Notes: generated by a model from the sequence alone, not told the origin. Positions 1 to 6,269 are shown, counted from the stretch's first letter. The stretch: DNA of 6,595 bases from Candidatus Zixiibacteriota bacterium (GCA_030631455.1 DAOVLC010000085.1:1-6595), one strand, 5' to 3'. Numbers and translations are program-made.

Positions 1-132
1 AAGGACCTCTGCTGATTTGGGGCGCGAGAATTCATCCGGAATCTCGATAGGGACAGATCTGCTCAGGGCAGTGCTCGCTATTGGAAGCAGCCCAAGAAGT
101 ACCAATACCGTCAAGAGTCTCTGGCGTATCAT
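1..132 (-). CDS. N-terminal part of an exported protein (cut by window edge)
   Basis: The first 44 codons read leftwards from an ATG at 132-130 and stay open to the window edge. The protein starts with a short basic stretch (MIRQR), followed by a hydrophobic core (residues 6-18, Leu/Val/Ile rich) and a small-residue region IASTALS, so a Sec signal peptide cut near residues 22-24 is likely. There is no cysteine lipobox. The mature start is Pro/Ile/Glu containing (RSVPIEIPDEFSRP). A good Shine-Dalgarno sequence (GAGAGGAG) lies 4 bases upstream of the ATG. A promoter with a perfect TTGACA -35 lies about 45-70 bases upstream on the same strand. The function cannot be told from this fragment. The gene is divergent from the pilus genes and need not be related to them. 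Confidence 0.75.
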   Translation of the reverse strand, partial: MIRQRLLTVLVLLGLLPIASTALSRSVPIEIPDEFSRPKSAEVL

Positions 133-145
133 ATAACTCCTCTCA

Positions 146-421
146 TTAGTCTTGCTTGCGGTCAGTCCTCATCACAAAGATACGCATAATCGTAGAATTG
201 TCAATCTCATACGACAATCTGTACATATATAGATAACTCTTGGTTGTGTCATACGTTCCAAGCTTGCAATCATAACACCCGATATGGGATTCGTCCCACA
301 GTATGTTGTCGGAAATCCTGCGAAAAGATACACTTGGCACCGGAGGGCATATCAGCGGTTTCCGTAACATATTGCAGTACATGTGGCTGTGTGTTTCAGG
401 CGAAAAAGCGACATGAGGCAT
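146..421 (-). CDS. Doubtful 91-aa ORF, hypothetical
   Basis: This open frame on the minus strand ends 13 bases before the start of the exported-protein gene. I do not recognise it as a whole. For: it lies in line with the downstream gene, and its C-terminal part (YRLSYEID..IMRIFVMR, residues 67-85) has the shape of the last strands of RelE/ParE-type toxins, where a YR-x-x-YEID-like strand precedes a final R-containing strand. Against: no Shine-Dalgarno sequence before the ATG at 421, an N-terminal half of odd composition (Cys, His, Met and Pro rich), a good promoter inside the frame for the next gene, and no antitoxin-like partner. It may be a decayed toxin remnant, a real small gene with a different start, or chance. 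If it is not a gene, 133-474 is a plain divergent intergenic region. Confidence 0.25.
   Translation of the reverse strand: MPHVAFSPETHSHMYCNMLRKPLICPPVPSVSFRRISDNILWDESHIGCYDCKLGTYDTTKSYLYMYRLSYEIDNSTIMRIFVMRTDRKQD
177..204 (-). promoter_or_regulatory. Candidate sigma70-type promoter for the leftward exported-protein gene
   Basis: On the minus strand, TTGACA (204-199, perfect match) is followed after 16 bases by TATCTT (182-177, four of six matches to TATAAT). Transcription would start near 170, giving a leader of roughly 37 bases before the ATG at 132, with the ribosome binding site well placed inside it. The boxes lie inside the doubtful 91-codon minus-strand ORF at 146-421, which would be unusual if that ORF were a normal co-transcribed gene. 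This is a consensus match only. Confidence 0.4.
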
Positions 422-426
422 AGCGC

Positions 427-453
427 TTGCATACTGGTCTGTCAGAATCTAAT
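427..453 (+). promoter_or_regulatory. Weak candidate promoter for the pseudopilin gene
   Basis: TTGCAT (427-432) and TCTAAT (448-453, five of six matches to TATAAT) are separated by 15 bases, which is short, and the -35 box is poor. If used, transcription would start near 460, leaving a leader of about 15 bases that still contains GAGGT (464-468), the ribosome binding site of the gene at 475. No better pair was seen in this gap. Confidence 0.2.
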
Positions 454-474
454 AGCTTTCGATGAGGTAGGTTT

Positions 475-972
475 ATGATGAATATCAGACACAAATCCGG
501 CTTCACAATGATCGAGCTCGTAATCGTAACTGTTTTGATCGGTCTTATTGCGGCCATGGCAGTGCCAGAATTCGCAGGCGCTCTCCAAAAGATTCGGTGG
601 CACTCCGTCTCCAATGAGATCGTTTCTGCGCTTCGCCTGGCGCGCTCTTCTGCAATCGCGAAGCAGTGTCAGTATGGGGTGGATTTCGACACTGAGCGCG
701 GCACGTTCACTGTGTTCAAGGACATCGTCAACAAATCGTCGTTTACGTTCGATTATGGCGATTCGGTGGTTGCTGTCGACTCGATTGCGGCCGAAATCGA
801 CTATCTTTTTGCATCACCGTCGGATAGAGCCATCTGTTTTTACCCAAACGGCAGAGCCGCCGACTGGGGACACATTATGGGCTTGCACTACACTGATGAG
901 ATATACCAGACATTTACCATATCTGTCCTTCCCGCAACAGGAAGAGTAGCGATAGAATACATGGAAAGCTAA
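475..972 (+). CDS. Type IV pilus minor pseudopilin, GspH/FimT family
   Basis: This 165-aa prepilin-like protein would be cleaved and N-methylated by the prepilin peptidase PilD and inserted in the inner membrane, then join the pilus tip or priming complex. The class III signal is clear: a 9-residue basic leader ending KSG, then FTMIELV, with the conserved Glu at mature position 5 (E14). Residues 13-30 form the hydrophobic N-terminal helix. The segment SALRLARSSAIAK (51-63) is the typical GspH/FimT helix, and ICFYPNGRA (120-128) matches the late family motif with an aromatic/Pro-x-Gly turn. Two cysteines (65 and 121) could form a disulfide. Start: ATG 475 or 478; GAGGT at 464-468 fits either. 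It forms its own transcription unit, with a terminator right after it, upstream of pilMNOPQ. A FimT-like tip pseudopilin is the best reading; a GspH of a type II secretion system is less likely beside pil genes. Confidence 0.85.
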   Translation: MMNIRHKSGFTMIELVIVTVLIGLIAAMAVPEFAGALQKIRWHSVSNEIVSALRLARSSAIAKQCQYGVDFDTERGTFTVFKDIVNKSSFTFDYGDSVVAVDSIAAEIDYLFASPSDRAICFYPNGRAADWGHIMGLHYTDEIYQTFTISVLPATGRVAIEYMES

Positions 973-1003
973 GCCCATTCCTTCCTCCTTTCCTGTTTGG
1001 GTG

Positions 1004-1032
1004 GCCCCCCCGTCTGGGGGGGCTTCTTTTTG
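1004..1032 (+). terminator. Strong intrinsic terminator after the pseudopilin gene
   Basis: A perfect 8-bp, all G/C hairpin (GCCCCCCC, loop GTCT, GGGGGGGC at 1004-1023) is followed directly by a T-rich tract (TTCTTTTT, 1024-1031). It starts 31 bases after the pseudopilin stop codon. The other strand has no T tract after the stem, so it works for rightward transcription only. It separates the pseudopilin gene from the pil operon, which therefore needs its own promoter. Confidence 0.9.
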
Positions 1033-1099
1033 CTCTGCCCTGACATCCAAGTTTGTTCTGTTTTTTCACACTCAGGCTCAATTTTTGTGATGGCAAGAC

Positions 1100-1105
1100 G
1101 ATAAT
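1100..1105 (+). promoter_or_regulatory. Possible -10 box of the pilM operon promoter
   Basis: GATAAT matches the -10 consensus at five of six positions. It would place the transcript start near 1112, about 10 bases before the first strand of the possible folded leader. The -35 region at 1077-1082 (CTCAAT) is poor, so the promoter may need an activator or another sigma factor. TATAAC at 1154-1159 is an alternative -10, also without a -35 box, and would remove half of the leader structure. Confidence 0.25.
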
Positions 1106-1121
1106 AAGACTGTACGAGAAA

Positions 1122-1201
1122 AGGTTTTTTAACAAGTAGTATGGCTTCGAGCCTATAACCGGGTCTCCGAGACCCAGTCAGTGATACAAACCTGAGGTGA
1201 G
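1122..1201 (+). promoter_or_regulatory. Candidate structured 5' leader (riboswitch-like) ahead of pilM
   Basis: AGGTTT (1122-1127) is complementary to AAACCT (1188-1193). The 6-bp helix they can form encloses two hairpins: GGCT/AGCC with loop TCG (1143-1153), and GGGTCT/AGACCC with loop CCG (1161-1175). The closing helix ends next to the ribosome binding site GAGGTGAG (1194-1201), 8 bases before the pilM ATG. A closed junction flanking the Shine-Dalgarno is the layout of many translation-controlling RNAs. AACC at 1157-1160 could pair with GGTT at 1123-1126 instead, giving a possible alternative fold. I see none of the conserved bases of the GEMM (cyclic di-GMP/cGAMP) riboswitch that controls pilus genes in some deltaproteobacteria, so the class, if real, is unknown. 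The pairings are seen in sequence; the function is inference. Confidence 0.35.
1161..1175. repeat. Perfect 7-bp inverted repeat in the pilM leader
   Basis: GGGTCTC and GAGACCC flank a single C, giving a 15-bp near-palindrome 35 bases before the pilM start codon. In RNA it makes a 6-bp hairpin with a three-base loop. In DNA it could be a site for a dimeric regulator. It is not followed by a T tract, so it is not a terminator. Confidence 0.7.
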
Positions 1202-1209
1202 ATAACAGC

Positions 1210-2262
1210 ATGTTATTTGGAACCAGAAGCAACACCACTGTCGGTCTCGACATAGGCGCTTCCTCTATCAAGCTTGTCAAGATGGAGAACCATGGTGGCA
1301 ATTACGCGATTCGCGCCATGGGAATCCGAGATCTGCCCGTTGAGGCGATCGTGTCCGAAGAGATTAAGGACCGCGATGCGGTGATCTTCAATATCCAGAG
1401 TCTGGTCGAACAGACGGATCCGAAGATCAAAGAAGTTGTTTTATCGATCTCCGGGCACGGCGTTCTAACTGATAAGATCACGATTGACAAGAAGAGTGGC
1501 GCCGAAGCAGAGCAGGCGATTCTCTTCGAAGCGGAGCAGCGAGCGCCCTTCGACGTCGAGGATGTCACTATGGACTATCATATCGTCAACGTAGATGACG
1601 AGCTGAACAAAATGGACGTCCTTCTCGTGGCTGCGAGAAACGAGTTTCTCACTTCGTATCTTGATGTTATTCAGGATGCCGGGCTCAAACCGGTGCTGGT
1701 TGATACGGATGCTTTTGCCATCCTCAATTCGTATGAGATCAACTACGATATCGATCCGGACAGGGTGACCGCGCTCGTGAATATCGGGTACGACGTGACG
1801 AACATCACGTTCGTGAAGGACGGTAAGTACCACTCTACACGTGACGTCTCAGCCGGTGCAAGGATGATCTACGATACTATCCAGAGGGAGTTCAGGCTCA
1901 ATCAGGAGTTGACCGCCAAAGCTATCAGAGGGGAGATGGAATCCTCGATCGATCAGGATATGCTGAAGGCAACTATTGTCAGCTCAGTAGAAGAGATGAT
2001 GTCAGGCATCGAAGTAGCGTTCTCCTATTTCAAGTCTCTTGCGAAAGTCAATACTATAGACTGGATAATTCTCTCCGGCGGCGCTGCTTTGATACCATAT
2101 CTACCAGAATTCATACAGTCGAAGCTGAACGTGCCGATAGAGATAGCTAACCCGTTGAGGAATATAGAGTACGACCCGGATATGTTCAGCTACATACAGC
2201 CTGAGAGAATCGCGCCGCTTCTGGCGGTGCCTATCGGACTGGCAGCCAGAAAGGTGAAGTAG
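1210..2262 (+). CDS. pilM: PilM, cytoplasmic actin-like protein of the type IV pilus
   Basis: This 350-aa protein has the usual length of PilM, an FtsA-like actin-fold ATP-binding protein. It forms a cytoplasmic ring under the pilus machine and binds the N-terminal peptide of PilN. The actin-family signatures are in order: phosphate-1 loop VGLDIGASSIKLVKM (11-25), the region KEVVLSISGHGV (74-85), phosphate-2 ALVNIGYDVTNITFVKDG (188-205), and the adenosine motif ILSGGAALIPYL (287-298). The early EAEQRAPFDVEDV segment (107-119) is typical of PilM proteins. There is no signal peptide or membrane segment. GAGGTGAG at 1194-1201 is its ribosome binding site. It is the first gene of the operon, with a possible folded leader upstream and pilN starting 4 bases after its stop. 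The ribosome binding site of pilN (AAGGTGA, 2251-2257) lies in its last codons. Confidence 0.96.
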   Translation: MLFGTRSNTTVGLDIGASSIKLVKMENHGGNYAIRAMGIRDLPVEAIVSEEIKDRDAVIFNIQSLVEQTDPKIKEVVLSISGHGVLTDKITIDKKSGAEAEQAILFEAEQRAPFDVEDVTMDYHIVNVDDELNKMDVLLVAARNEFLTSYLDVIQDAGLKPVLVDTDAFAILNSYEINYDIDPDRVTALVNIGYDVTNITFVKDGKYHSTRDVSAGARMIYDTIQREFRLNQELTAKAIRGEMESSIDQDMLKATIVSSVEEMMSGIEVAFSYFKSLAKVNTIDWIILSGGAALIPYLPEFIQSKLNVPIEIANPLRNIEYDPDMFSYIQPERIAPLLAVPIGLAARKVK

Positions 2263-2266
2263 CGTC

Positions 2267-2971
2267 ATGATAGAAGTAAACCTGCTTCCAAAAGAATATC
2301 GCAAACGCGCGACGACGTTTCGCTTTGACAAGAGAGTGATCTACTCCGCAATCGGTGCCGGAGCGATCGTGCTGCTTCTGGTCGCTGTGACTTTTCACCA
2401 GAACTATCAACTCTCGTCACTCGATCAGAATATCGCCAAGGCTGGCGCAGAGAAGTTGCGTCTCCAGGAGGATATCAAACTGATCGACAGACTGACGGAG
2501 TTGAAGGAAAAAATCATTCTTCGGATGGAGGCTGTCGAGAAGCTCGATCGCTACAGATCGACCTGGGTGAATGTGTTGCAGGATCTTAATGTGAGAGTTC
2601 CTGACTTCCTGTGGTTGACCAGGGTGGCGGGATCCGAAGAGGTCGGAAGAGTTCAGCCGGTTCCAAGAAACGTTCCCGGACAGGAAGCGGCGGACACGAC
2701 TCAGACAGAAGAATTCGTTATGTTCGATAAACCGGCTCCAACAGAGATAGAAGGTTATGCATTCACGTTGAACAGTGTCGCTTCATTGTTAATAGGTTTG
2801 ATGAAATCTGACTATTTCGATAACATCGATCTTGCTTTTGCAAAAGAGGAAGAAGTGATGGGTATAAGCGCCTACAAGTTCAGAGTCATGTGTGACCTGG
2901 TGTTTGATAAAGCGCTGGATCAGATGGAGCCGATGGAAGATGTCTGGTCACCTACCATTGCTGAAAGATAG
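2267..2971 (+). CDS. pilN: PilN, inner-membrane alignment protein
   Basis: PilN is a bitopic inner-membrane protein that connects PilM to PilO. The N terminus, MIEVNLLPKEYRK, carries the conserved INLLP-type motif that docks in the PilM groove. One membrane segment (about 24-43) follows, then a periplasmic coiled-coil helix (about 49-97, heptad-like Leu/Ile spacing in SSLDQNIAKAGAEKLRLQ and after), and then the ferredoxin-like domain, with WVNVLQDLNVRVPDFLWLTRV (100-120) as its typical opening. At 234 aa it is longer than many PilN proteins. The extra length is a polar, Pro/Glu/Thr-rich segment at about 122-160 between the first strand and the EGYAFTLNSVASLLIGLM motif (162-179). It starts 4 bases after pilM, with its Shine-Dalgarno inside pilM, so translational coupling is likely. 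Confidence 0.94.
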   Translation: MIEVNLLPKEYRKRATTFRFDKRVIYSAIGAGAIVLLLVAVTFHQNYQLSSLDQNIAKAGAEKLRLQEDIKLIDRLTELKEKIILRMEAVEKLDRYRSTWVNVLQDLNVRVPDFLWLTRVAGSEEVGRVQPVPRNVPGQEAADTTQTEEFVMFDKPAPTEIEGYAFTLNSVASLLIGLMKSDYFDNIDLAFAKEEEVMGISAYKFRVMCDLVFDKALDQMEPMEDVWSPTIAER

Positions 2972-2986
2972 CGGACGGAGGAATCG

Positions 2987-3595
2987 ATGGACTTAAAGGA
3001 TCCGAAGACACAGAAAATCGCCCTTGCGTTGATGGGCTTTTTCCTCGTGATCTATTTCTGGCATTCTCGGATATACTCGGCAAATGATGCTGAACTTGCT
3101 TCAAAGAGAAGCAAGTATGAGTCGATAATGACAGATCTGAAAGCTGTGGAATTAAAAGCTAAGAGCCTCGATGGACTCAAGGCCGAGTACGACGTTTTGC
3201 GGGATCGTTACACGATGATCGAGCTCTTGTTACCCGAAGAGAACCTGGTTCCCAAGTTCCTGATACAATTGCATTCTGCGTCTGCAGTCACACAGTCGAG
3301 ACTCCTTGAGTTGGAGCCTCTGTCCACGAAGAAAGCACCGTATTTCAGCGTCGCAGACTACAAACTGAAGTTCACAGGAACATATCATGAGCTTGGAGAA
3401 TTCCTGGCGAGCATCGCGAACTTCCCATTCATAACGAACGTGCGCGATGTGAAGGTTAATGGAATTCCGGAAACATCAATGCAAAATACTAAAGACAAAC
3501 GGGCGATACACGATTCGAAGAGCCTGGAAGCGACGATGGTTCTTTCGACCTACTTCGTCTTACCAGAAGATAAACTGAGTGTAGCTAGTCAGTAG
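2987..3595 (+). CDS. pilO: PilO, inner-membrane alignment protein
   Basis: This 202-aa protein is of usual PilO length and would form heterodimers with PilN in the periplasm and hold PilP. A short cytoplasmic N terminus precedes one membrane segment (about 11-26). A charged coiled-coil helix follows (about 34-80, SKRSKYESIMTDLKAVELKA and beyond), then the family's characteristic turn LLPEENLVPKFLIQLHSAS (81-99), and a ferredoxin-like domain with YKLKFTGTYHELGEFLASIANFPFI (125-149), the best conserved PilO block. ACGGAGGAA lies 5 bases before the ATG. It begins 15 bases after pilN. Its stop codon overlaps the ribosome binding site of the next gene. Confidence 0.93.
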   Translation: MDLKDPKTQKIALALMGFFLVIYFWHSRIYSANDAELASKRSKYESIMTDLKAVELKAKSLDGLKAEYDVLRDRYTMIELLLPEENLVPKFLIQLHSASAVTQSRLLELEPLSTKKAPYFSVADYKLKFTGTYHELGEFLASIANFPFITNVRDVKVNGIPETSMQNTKDKRAIHDSKSLEATMVLSTYFVLPEDKLSVASQ

Positions 3596-3598
3596 GTG
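3594..3598 (+). promoter_or_regulatory. Ribosome binding site that fixes the pilP start
   Basis: AGGTG overlaps the last two bases of the pilO stop codon and lies 5 bases before ATG 3604. A GTG at 3598 is in the same frame two codons earlier but overlaps this site and has no other Shine-Dalgarno at a workable distance, so ATG 3604 is the likelier start. The overlap with the pilO stop suggests coupled translation. Confidence 0.6.
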
Positions 3599-3603
3599 TG
3601 CTT

Positions 3604-4914
3604 ATGAATTATACTCTATTGAAGATTACGGTAGTCGGGCTGTTTCTGCTCATCCCGGCTGTTTCATCGGCAACTGTCACGGTAGACAATGTGAGCCTCA
3701 AAAAGCAGGGCGAGTTTACCGAACTGACAATATACGCATCCGACGCTGTTGAAATCGATCATCAGATTGTCGAGCCGGGCGCTGGCAAGCCATATCGAGT
3801 CGTGATCGATCTGAAGGATGCATATCACAAGCTTCCACGCTATAATTTCAAAGATCTCCCCAGTGGGACAATTACCAGCATACGCACGAGCCAGTTCTCG
3901 GTGAAGCCCGAGAAGGTTGTTCGCGTTGTGCTTGATGTGAAGGGCAGAGTCGCTTACAAAGTAAAACGGGATCGTAACTATGTGACGCTGGTTATTGCCA
4001 CTCCCGATGACACTGAGTTCCCGTTCTGGTGTGCTCAGCCGTTGTCGGAAGCAGAGAAGATACAGCTTGCTTTGGGCACCGCTCCGGAATCCGATCAGAG
4101 AGAAGTTCTGCCAGAGAAAGCAGAAACAGTCTTTGAACCGGCTGCCACAGAGGGAAACAGACAAGCAATCGAGAAGCCTGTGCTGGTTAGCACGGCCGTT
4201 TCGGGCGAGAGCGATGACGGGCCGAGATTTCCCATAGAGGCGCAGGAGTCTCAACCCAAGTTCAGCCAGCTTCCGGCGCAGACTGAGTCGGAAGAGCTGG
4301 CAGCGAAGCCAGGAGTGACAACCTCCACAAAGACTGAAGAAGCTGAGTTTGTTCCTCAACCCAGGATTACCACCGAAATCAAAGGTGATGTCTCGGTAAA
4401 GGAGTTAACCGATTCTGCTGCAAAACTTGAACCGGCAAGTCCTGCTGCTGATCCGGGTACCGACTCGGGTTCTGAGGATTCGAAGCCGAAAGCGCCCGGT
4501 AGTGTGCCTCCAAAGCAGAAGGCTACGCAGGAAAATGATACATATAGGAAGAATCCGGACCGCCCGACAAAGACATCCGGGACCCTTGCGGATCGATTCC
4601 CGAAACGGAAGATCATTGAGTATCAATCCTGGGGAAGACGTGACCCGTTTACACAGCTGGTCGACAGGTCACGTGCAGGCTATATGCCGGGCGAAATACC
4701 GAATGTGGGAACGCTTCGCCTGGTTGGCGTGCTGAATGCCCCCGACGGATCGAGCGCGCTACTCGAGGACTTTGAAGGATATGCGTATATCCTGAAGGAT
4801 GGAGATCAGGTCAAGAACGGTTACGTGGTACAGATTGGTCAGGATAAGATAATCTTTCAGATAAAAGAGTACGGCTGGAGCCGCACTATTGCACTGAGAC
4901 TCGAAACTGAATAG
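3604..4914 (+). CDS. pilP: PilP-type periplasmic protein with an N-terminal AMIN domain and a long linker
   Basis: From ATG 3604 this is 436 aa, more than twice the usual PilP length (about 170-180). Parts in order: Sec signal peptide (1-23, ending AVSSA, no lipobox Cys); an AMIN-like beta domain (about 24-132: ATVTVDNVSLKKQGEFTEL, PYRVVIDLKDAYHKL, VVRVVLDVKGRVAYKV, NYVTLVIA), the peptidoglycan-binding fold usually carried by PilQ; a disordered Glu/Pro/Thr/Lys-rich linker (about 145-335); and a PilP domain at the C terminus (about 336-436) opening with GRRDPF (345-350), the family motif, then VGTLRLVGVLN and DGDQVKNGYVVQIG. PilP couples PilN/PilO to the PilQ N domains; the AMIN part would anchor it to the cell wall. 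Canonical PilP is a lipoprotein; this one appears soluble in the periplasm. The single mature Cys (143) lies at the start of the linker. Read alone, the N-terminal half could be mistaken for PilQ. The PilP call rests on the C-terminal motif and gene order. Confidence 0.88.
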   Translation: MNYTLLKITVVGLFLLIPAVSSATVTVDNVSLKKQGEFTELTIYASDAVEIDHQIVEPGAGKPYRVVIDLKDAYHKLPRYNFKDLPSGTITSIRTSQFSVKPEKVVRVVLDVKGRVAYKVKRDRNYVTLVIATPDDTEFPFWCAQPLSEAEKIQLALGTAPESDQREVLPEKAETVFEPAATEGNRQAIEKPVLVSTAVSGESDDGPRFPIEAQESQPKFSQLPAQTESEELAAKPGVTTSTKTEEAEFVPQPRITTEIKGDVSVKELTDSAAKLEPASPAADPGTDSGSEDSKPKAPGSVPPKQKATQENDTYRKNPDRPTKTSGTLADRFPKRKIIEYQSWGRRDPFTQLVDRSRAGYMPGEIPNVGTLRLVGVLNAPDGSSALLEDFEGYAYILKDGDQVKNGYVVQIGQDKIIFQIKEYGWSRTIALRLETE

Positions 4915-4929
4915 TGAAGAGGTGATAAA

Positions 4930-6225
4930 ATGCGGTTTAAGATTCTCATTTCAGCAACATCAACAGTCCTGGTAGTGGCGCTCGTGTTTTTCTCCCTTGC
5001 GCCTGCAGTAGTAAGCCAGAGCGGTGTTTCGAATCCTAACAAACCGATTGAGACACTCAACTTCCAGAACGCTGAGGTCACATCCGTGCTCAACTTTCTT
5101 GCGGACTACGGACAGGTCAATCTGGTGACGGCTCCTCAGGTCGAAGGGAATGTGACTTTGAGCCTGAAGAACGTCTCATGGCAGCAGGCACTGGATATAC
5201 TTACGAAGACCTACAACCTGACGGCCGTCAAGGAAAAAGGCTATATCAGGGTGCTTCCTACTGAGGACTGGATGAAGGAATCACAGTCAGAGCAAATGCA
5301 TGCTTCCCAGCAGAATGCAATTGTACCGCTTGAGAGCAGGATTATCGATGTGGATAATGCCCAGGCTGCTGATCTCGTGATACCCGTCAAGTCACTTCTG
5401 AGCGCAAGAGGAGGAGTTGAGATCGATGCCCGGACCAATTCTCTCATTGTCCAGGACATTCCCAGTAACCTCTCAAAAGTCGAGGCGTTCGTTAAAGAAC
5501 TCGATTGCGAAACTGCGCAAATAAAGATCTCGACGCAGCTCGTTGAAGTGTCTTCGACTGCTCTCGAGGAAATCGGCGTGAACTGGGATATTCTCACCAG
5601 CGAGACGATGGCTGACGGTACCCAGTATGATTCAGAGACGAGGGTGCTGGGGGCGGACAAAGTTCTCGACCCGATCGTTGACTTCACATTCGGAACCGTC
5701 CAGAAGGGTTGGAATCTACAGACAAAGATAGCAGCGTTGATATCTGATGGAAGAGGCAAGATCCTGGCCCATCCTGAAATCACGACGGTCGACAACAAAG
5801 AGGCTCGCATACAAATGGGTCAGAAGATACCGATCAAGCAGTTCGACGGGTCAGGTAACGTCGTCATCACATACGAAGAAGTTGGTACGATACTGAGGGT
5901 TACTCCACATATCACTTCGGAGAACCGTATCCTGATGCACCTCATGCCAGAGCGCTCCACGTACGAATTCGATCCCAATGGGTTGATCATAAACACAAAC
6001 AATGCTGAGACAAACGTTGTAGTGGAGAACGGCCAGACTGTAGTCATCGGTGGCCTCACTACTCAGGATCTGATCGAGAATGAGTCGGGAGTGCCGGTAC
6101 TCAAGGATATTCCGATTATCGGTTATCTGTTCAAATACACTAAGAAGAGAATTGAAAACCGCGATCTGGTTATCTTCGTCACTCCGACGGTCGTAGAAAG
6201 CAGCTTGGCCTCAAACGGGGGATGA
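4930..6225 (+). CDS. pilQ: PilQ, short outer-membrane secretin of the type IV pilus
   Basis: The secretin forms the outer-membrane channel for the pilus. At 431 aa it is well short of proteobacterial PilQ (about 700 or more). Order: signal peptide (1 to about 29, hydrophobic core 12-25); an N0/STN domain (about 39-110: IETLNFQNAEVTSVLNFLA and SWQQALDILTKTYNL); an N1/KH-like domain (about 130-192: IIDVDNAQAADLV, DARTNSLIVQDIPSNLSKVEAFVKELD); and the secretin barrel domain (193-420) with the strand QIKISTQLVEVSS (197-209), LAHPEITTVDNKEARIQMGQ (279-298), a VGTILRVTPHIT segment (318-329), VVENGQTVVIGGL (364-376) and the signature VPVLKDIPIIGYLFK (388-402). It has no AMIN domain; that domain is in the upstream PilP-like protein. 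AGGTGA (4920-4925) lies 4 bases before the ATG, and the gap to pilP is 15 bases. Confidence 0.95.
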   Translation: MRFKILISATSTVLVVALVFFSLAPAVVSQSGVSNPNKPIETLNFQNAEVTSVLNFLADYGQVNLVTAPQVEGNVTLSLKNVSWQQALDILTKTYNLTAVKEKGYIRVLPTEDWMKESQSEQMHASQQNAIVPLESRIIDVDNAQAADLVIPVKSLLSARGGVEIDARTNSLIVQDIPSNLSKVEAFVKELDCETAQIKISTQLVEVSSTALEEIGVNWDILTSETMADGTQYDSETRVLGADKVLDPIVDFTFGTVQKGWNLQTKIAALISDGRGKILAHPEITTVDNKEARIQMGQKIPIKQFDGSGNVVITYEEVGTILRVTPHITSENRILMHLMPERSTYEFDPNGLIINTNNAETNVVVENGQTVVIGGLTTQDLIENESGVPVLKDIPIIGYLFKYTKKRIENRDLVIFVTPTVVESSLASNGG

Positions 6226-6269
6226 TAACCCATCACGAGTGCAAGTATCAGGATAAGGAGTAACCGAAT

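Noticed and set aside
548..949. 133-codon + strand frame inside the pseudopilin gene
   Set aside because: It overlaps the convincing pseudopilin frame and has an Arg/Ser-rich composition without motifs.
1004..1032. Terminator working in both directions
   Set aside because: On the minus strand the stem is followed by a mixed sequence, not a T tract.
1091..1156. Possible sigma54 promoter (TGGC at 1091-1094 and 1142-1145)
   Set aside because: Neither TGGC is followed by a GC at the required fixed distance (-12 element), so the pattern fails.
1122..1201. GEMM-type cyclic dinucleotide riboswitch
   Set aside because: A two-hairpin layout is present, but the conserved core bases and tetraloop contacts I would expect are missing. 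It is kept only as an unclassified candidate leader.
969..1301. Minus-strand frames crossing the terminator, the pilM leader and the pilM start
   Set aside because: They read through the terminator hairpin and into conserved PilM coding sequence, with low-complexity Arg/Lys/Pro/Gly stretches from the G/C stem.
3598..3600. GTG as the start of the PilP-like gene
   Set aside because: It overlaps the only good Shine-Dalgarno (AGGTG, 3594-3598), which is spaced correctly for ATG 3604.
3664..4359. 231-codon open frame on the minus strand opposite pilP
   Set aside because: It lies wholly antisense to a well-supported coding region, and its Leu/Arg/Cys-rich composition is what an antisense frame gives. 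No domain is recognisable.
5241..5810. 189-codon open frame on the minus strand opposite pilQ
   Set aside because: Antisense to conserved secretin domains, Ser/Thr rich, with no recognisable motif; a shadow frame.
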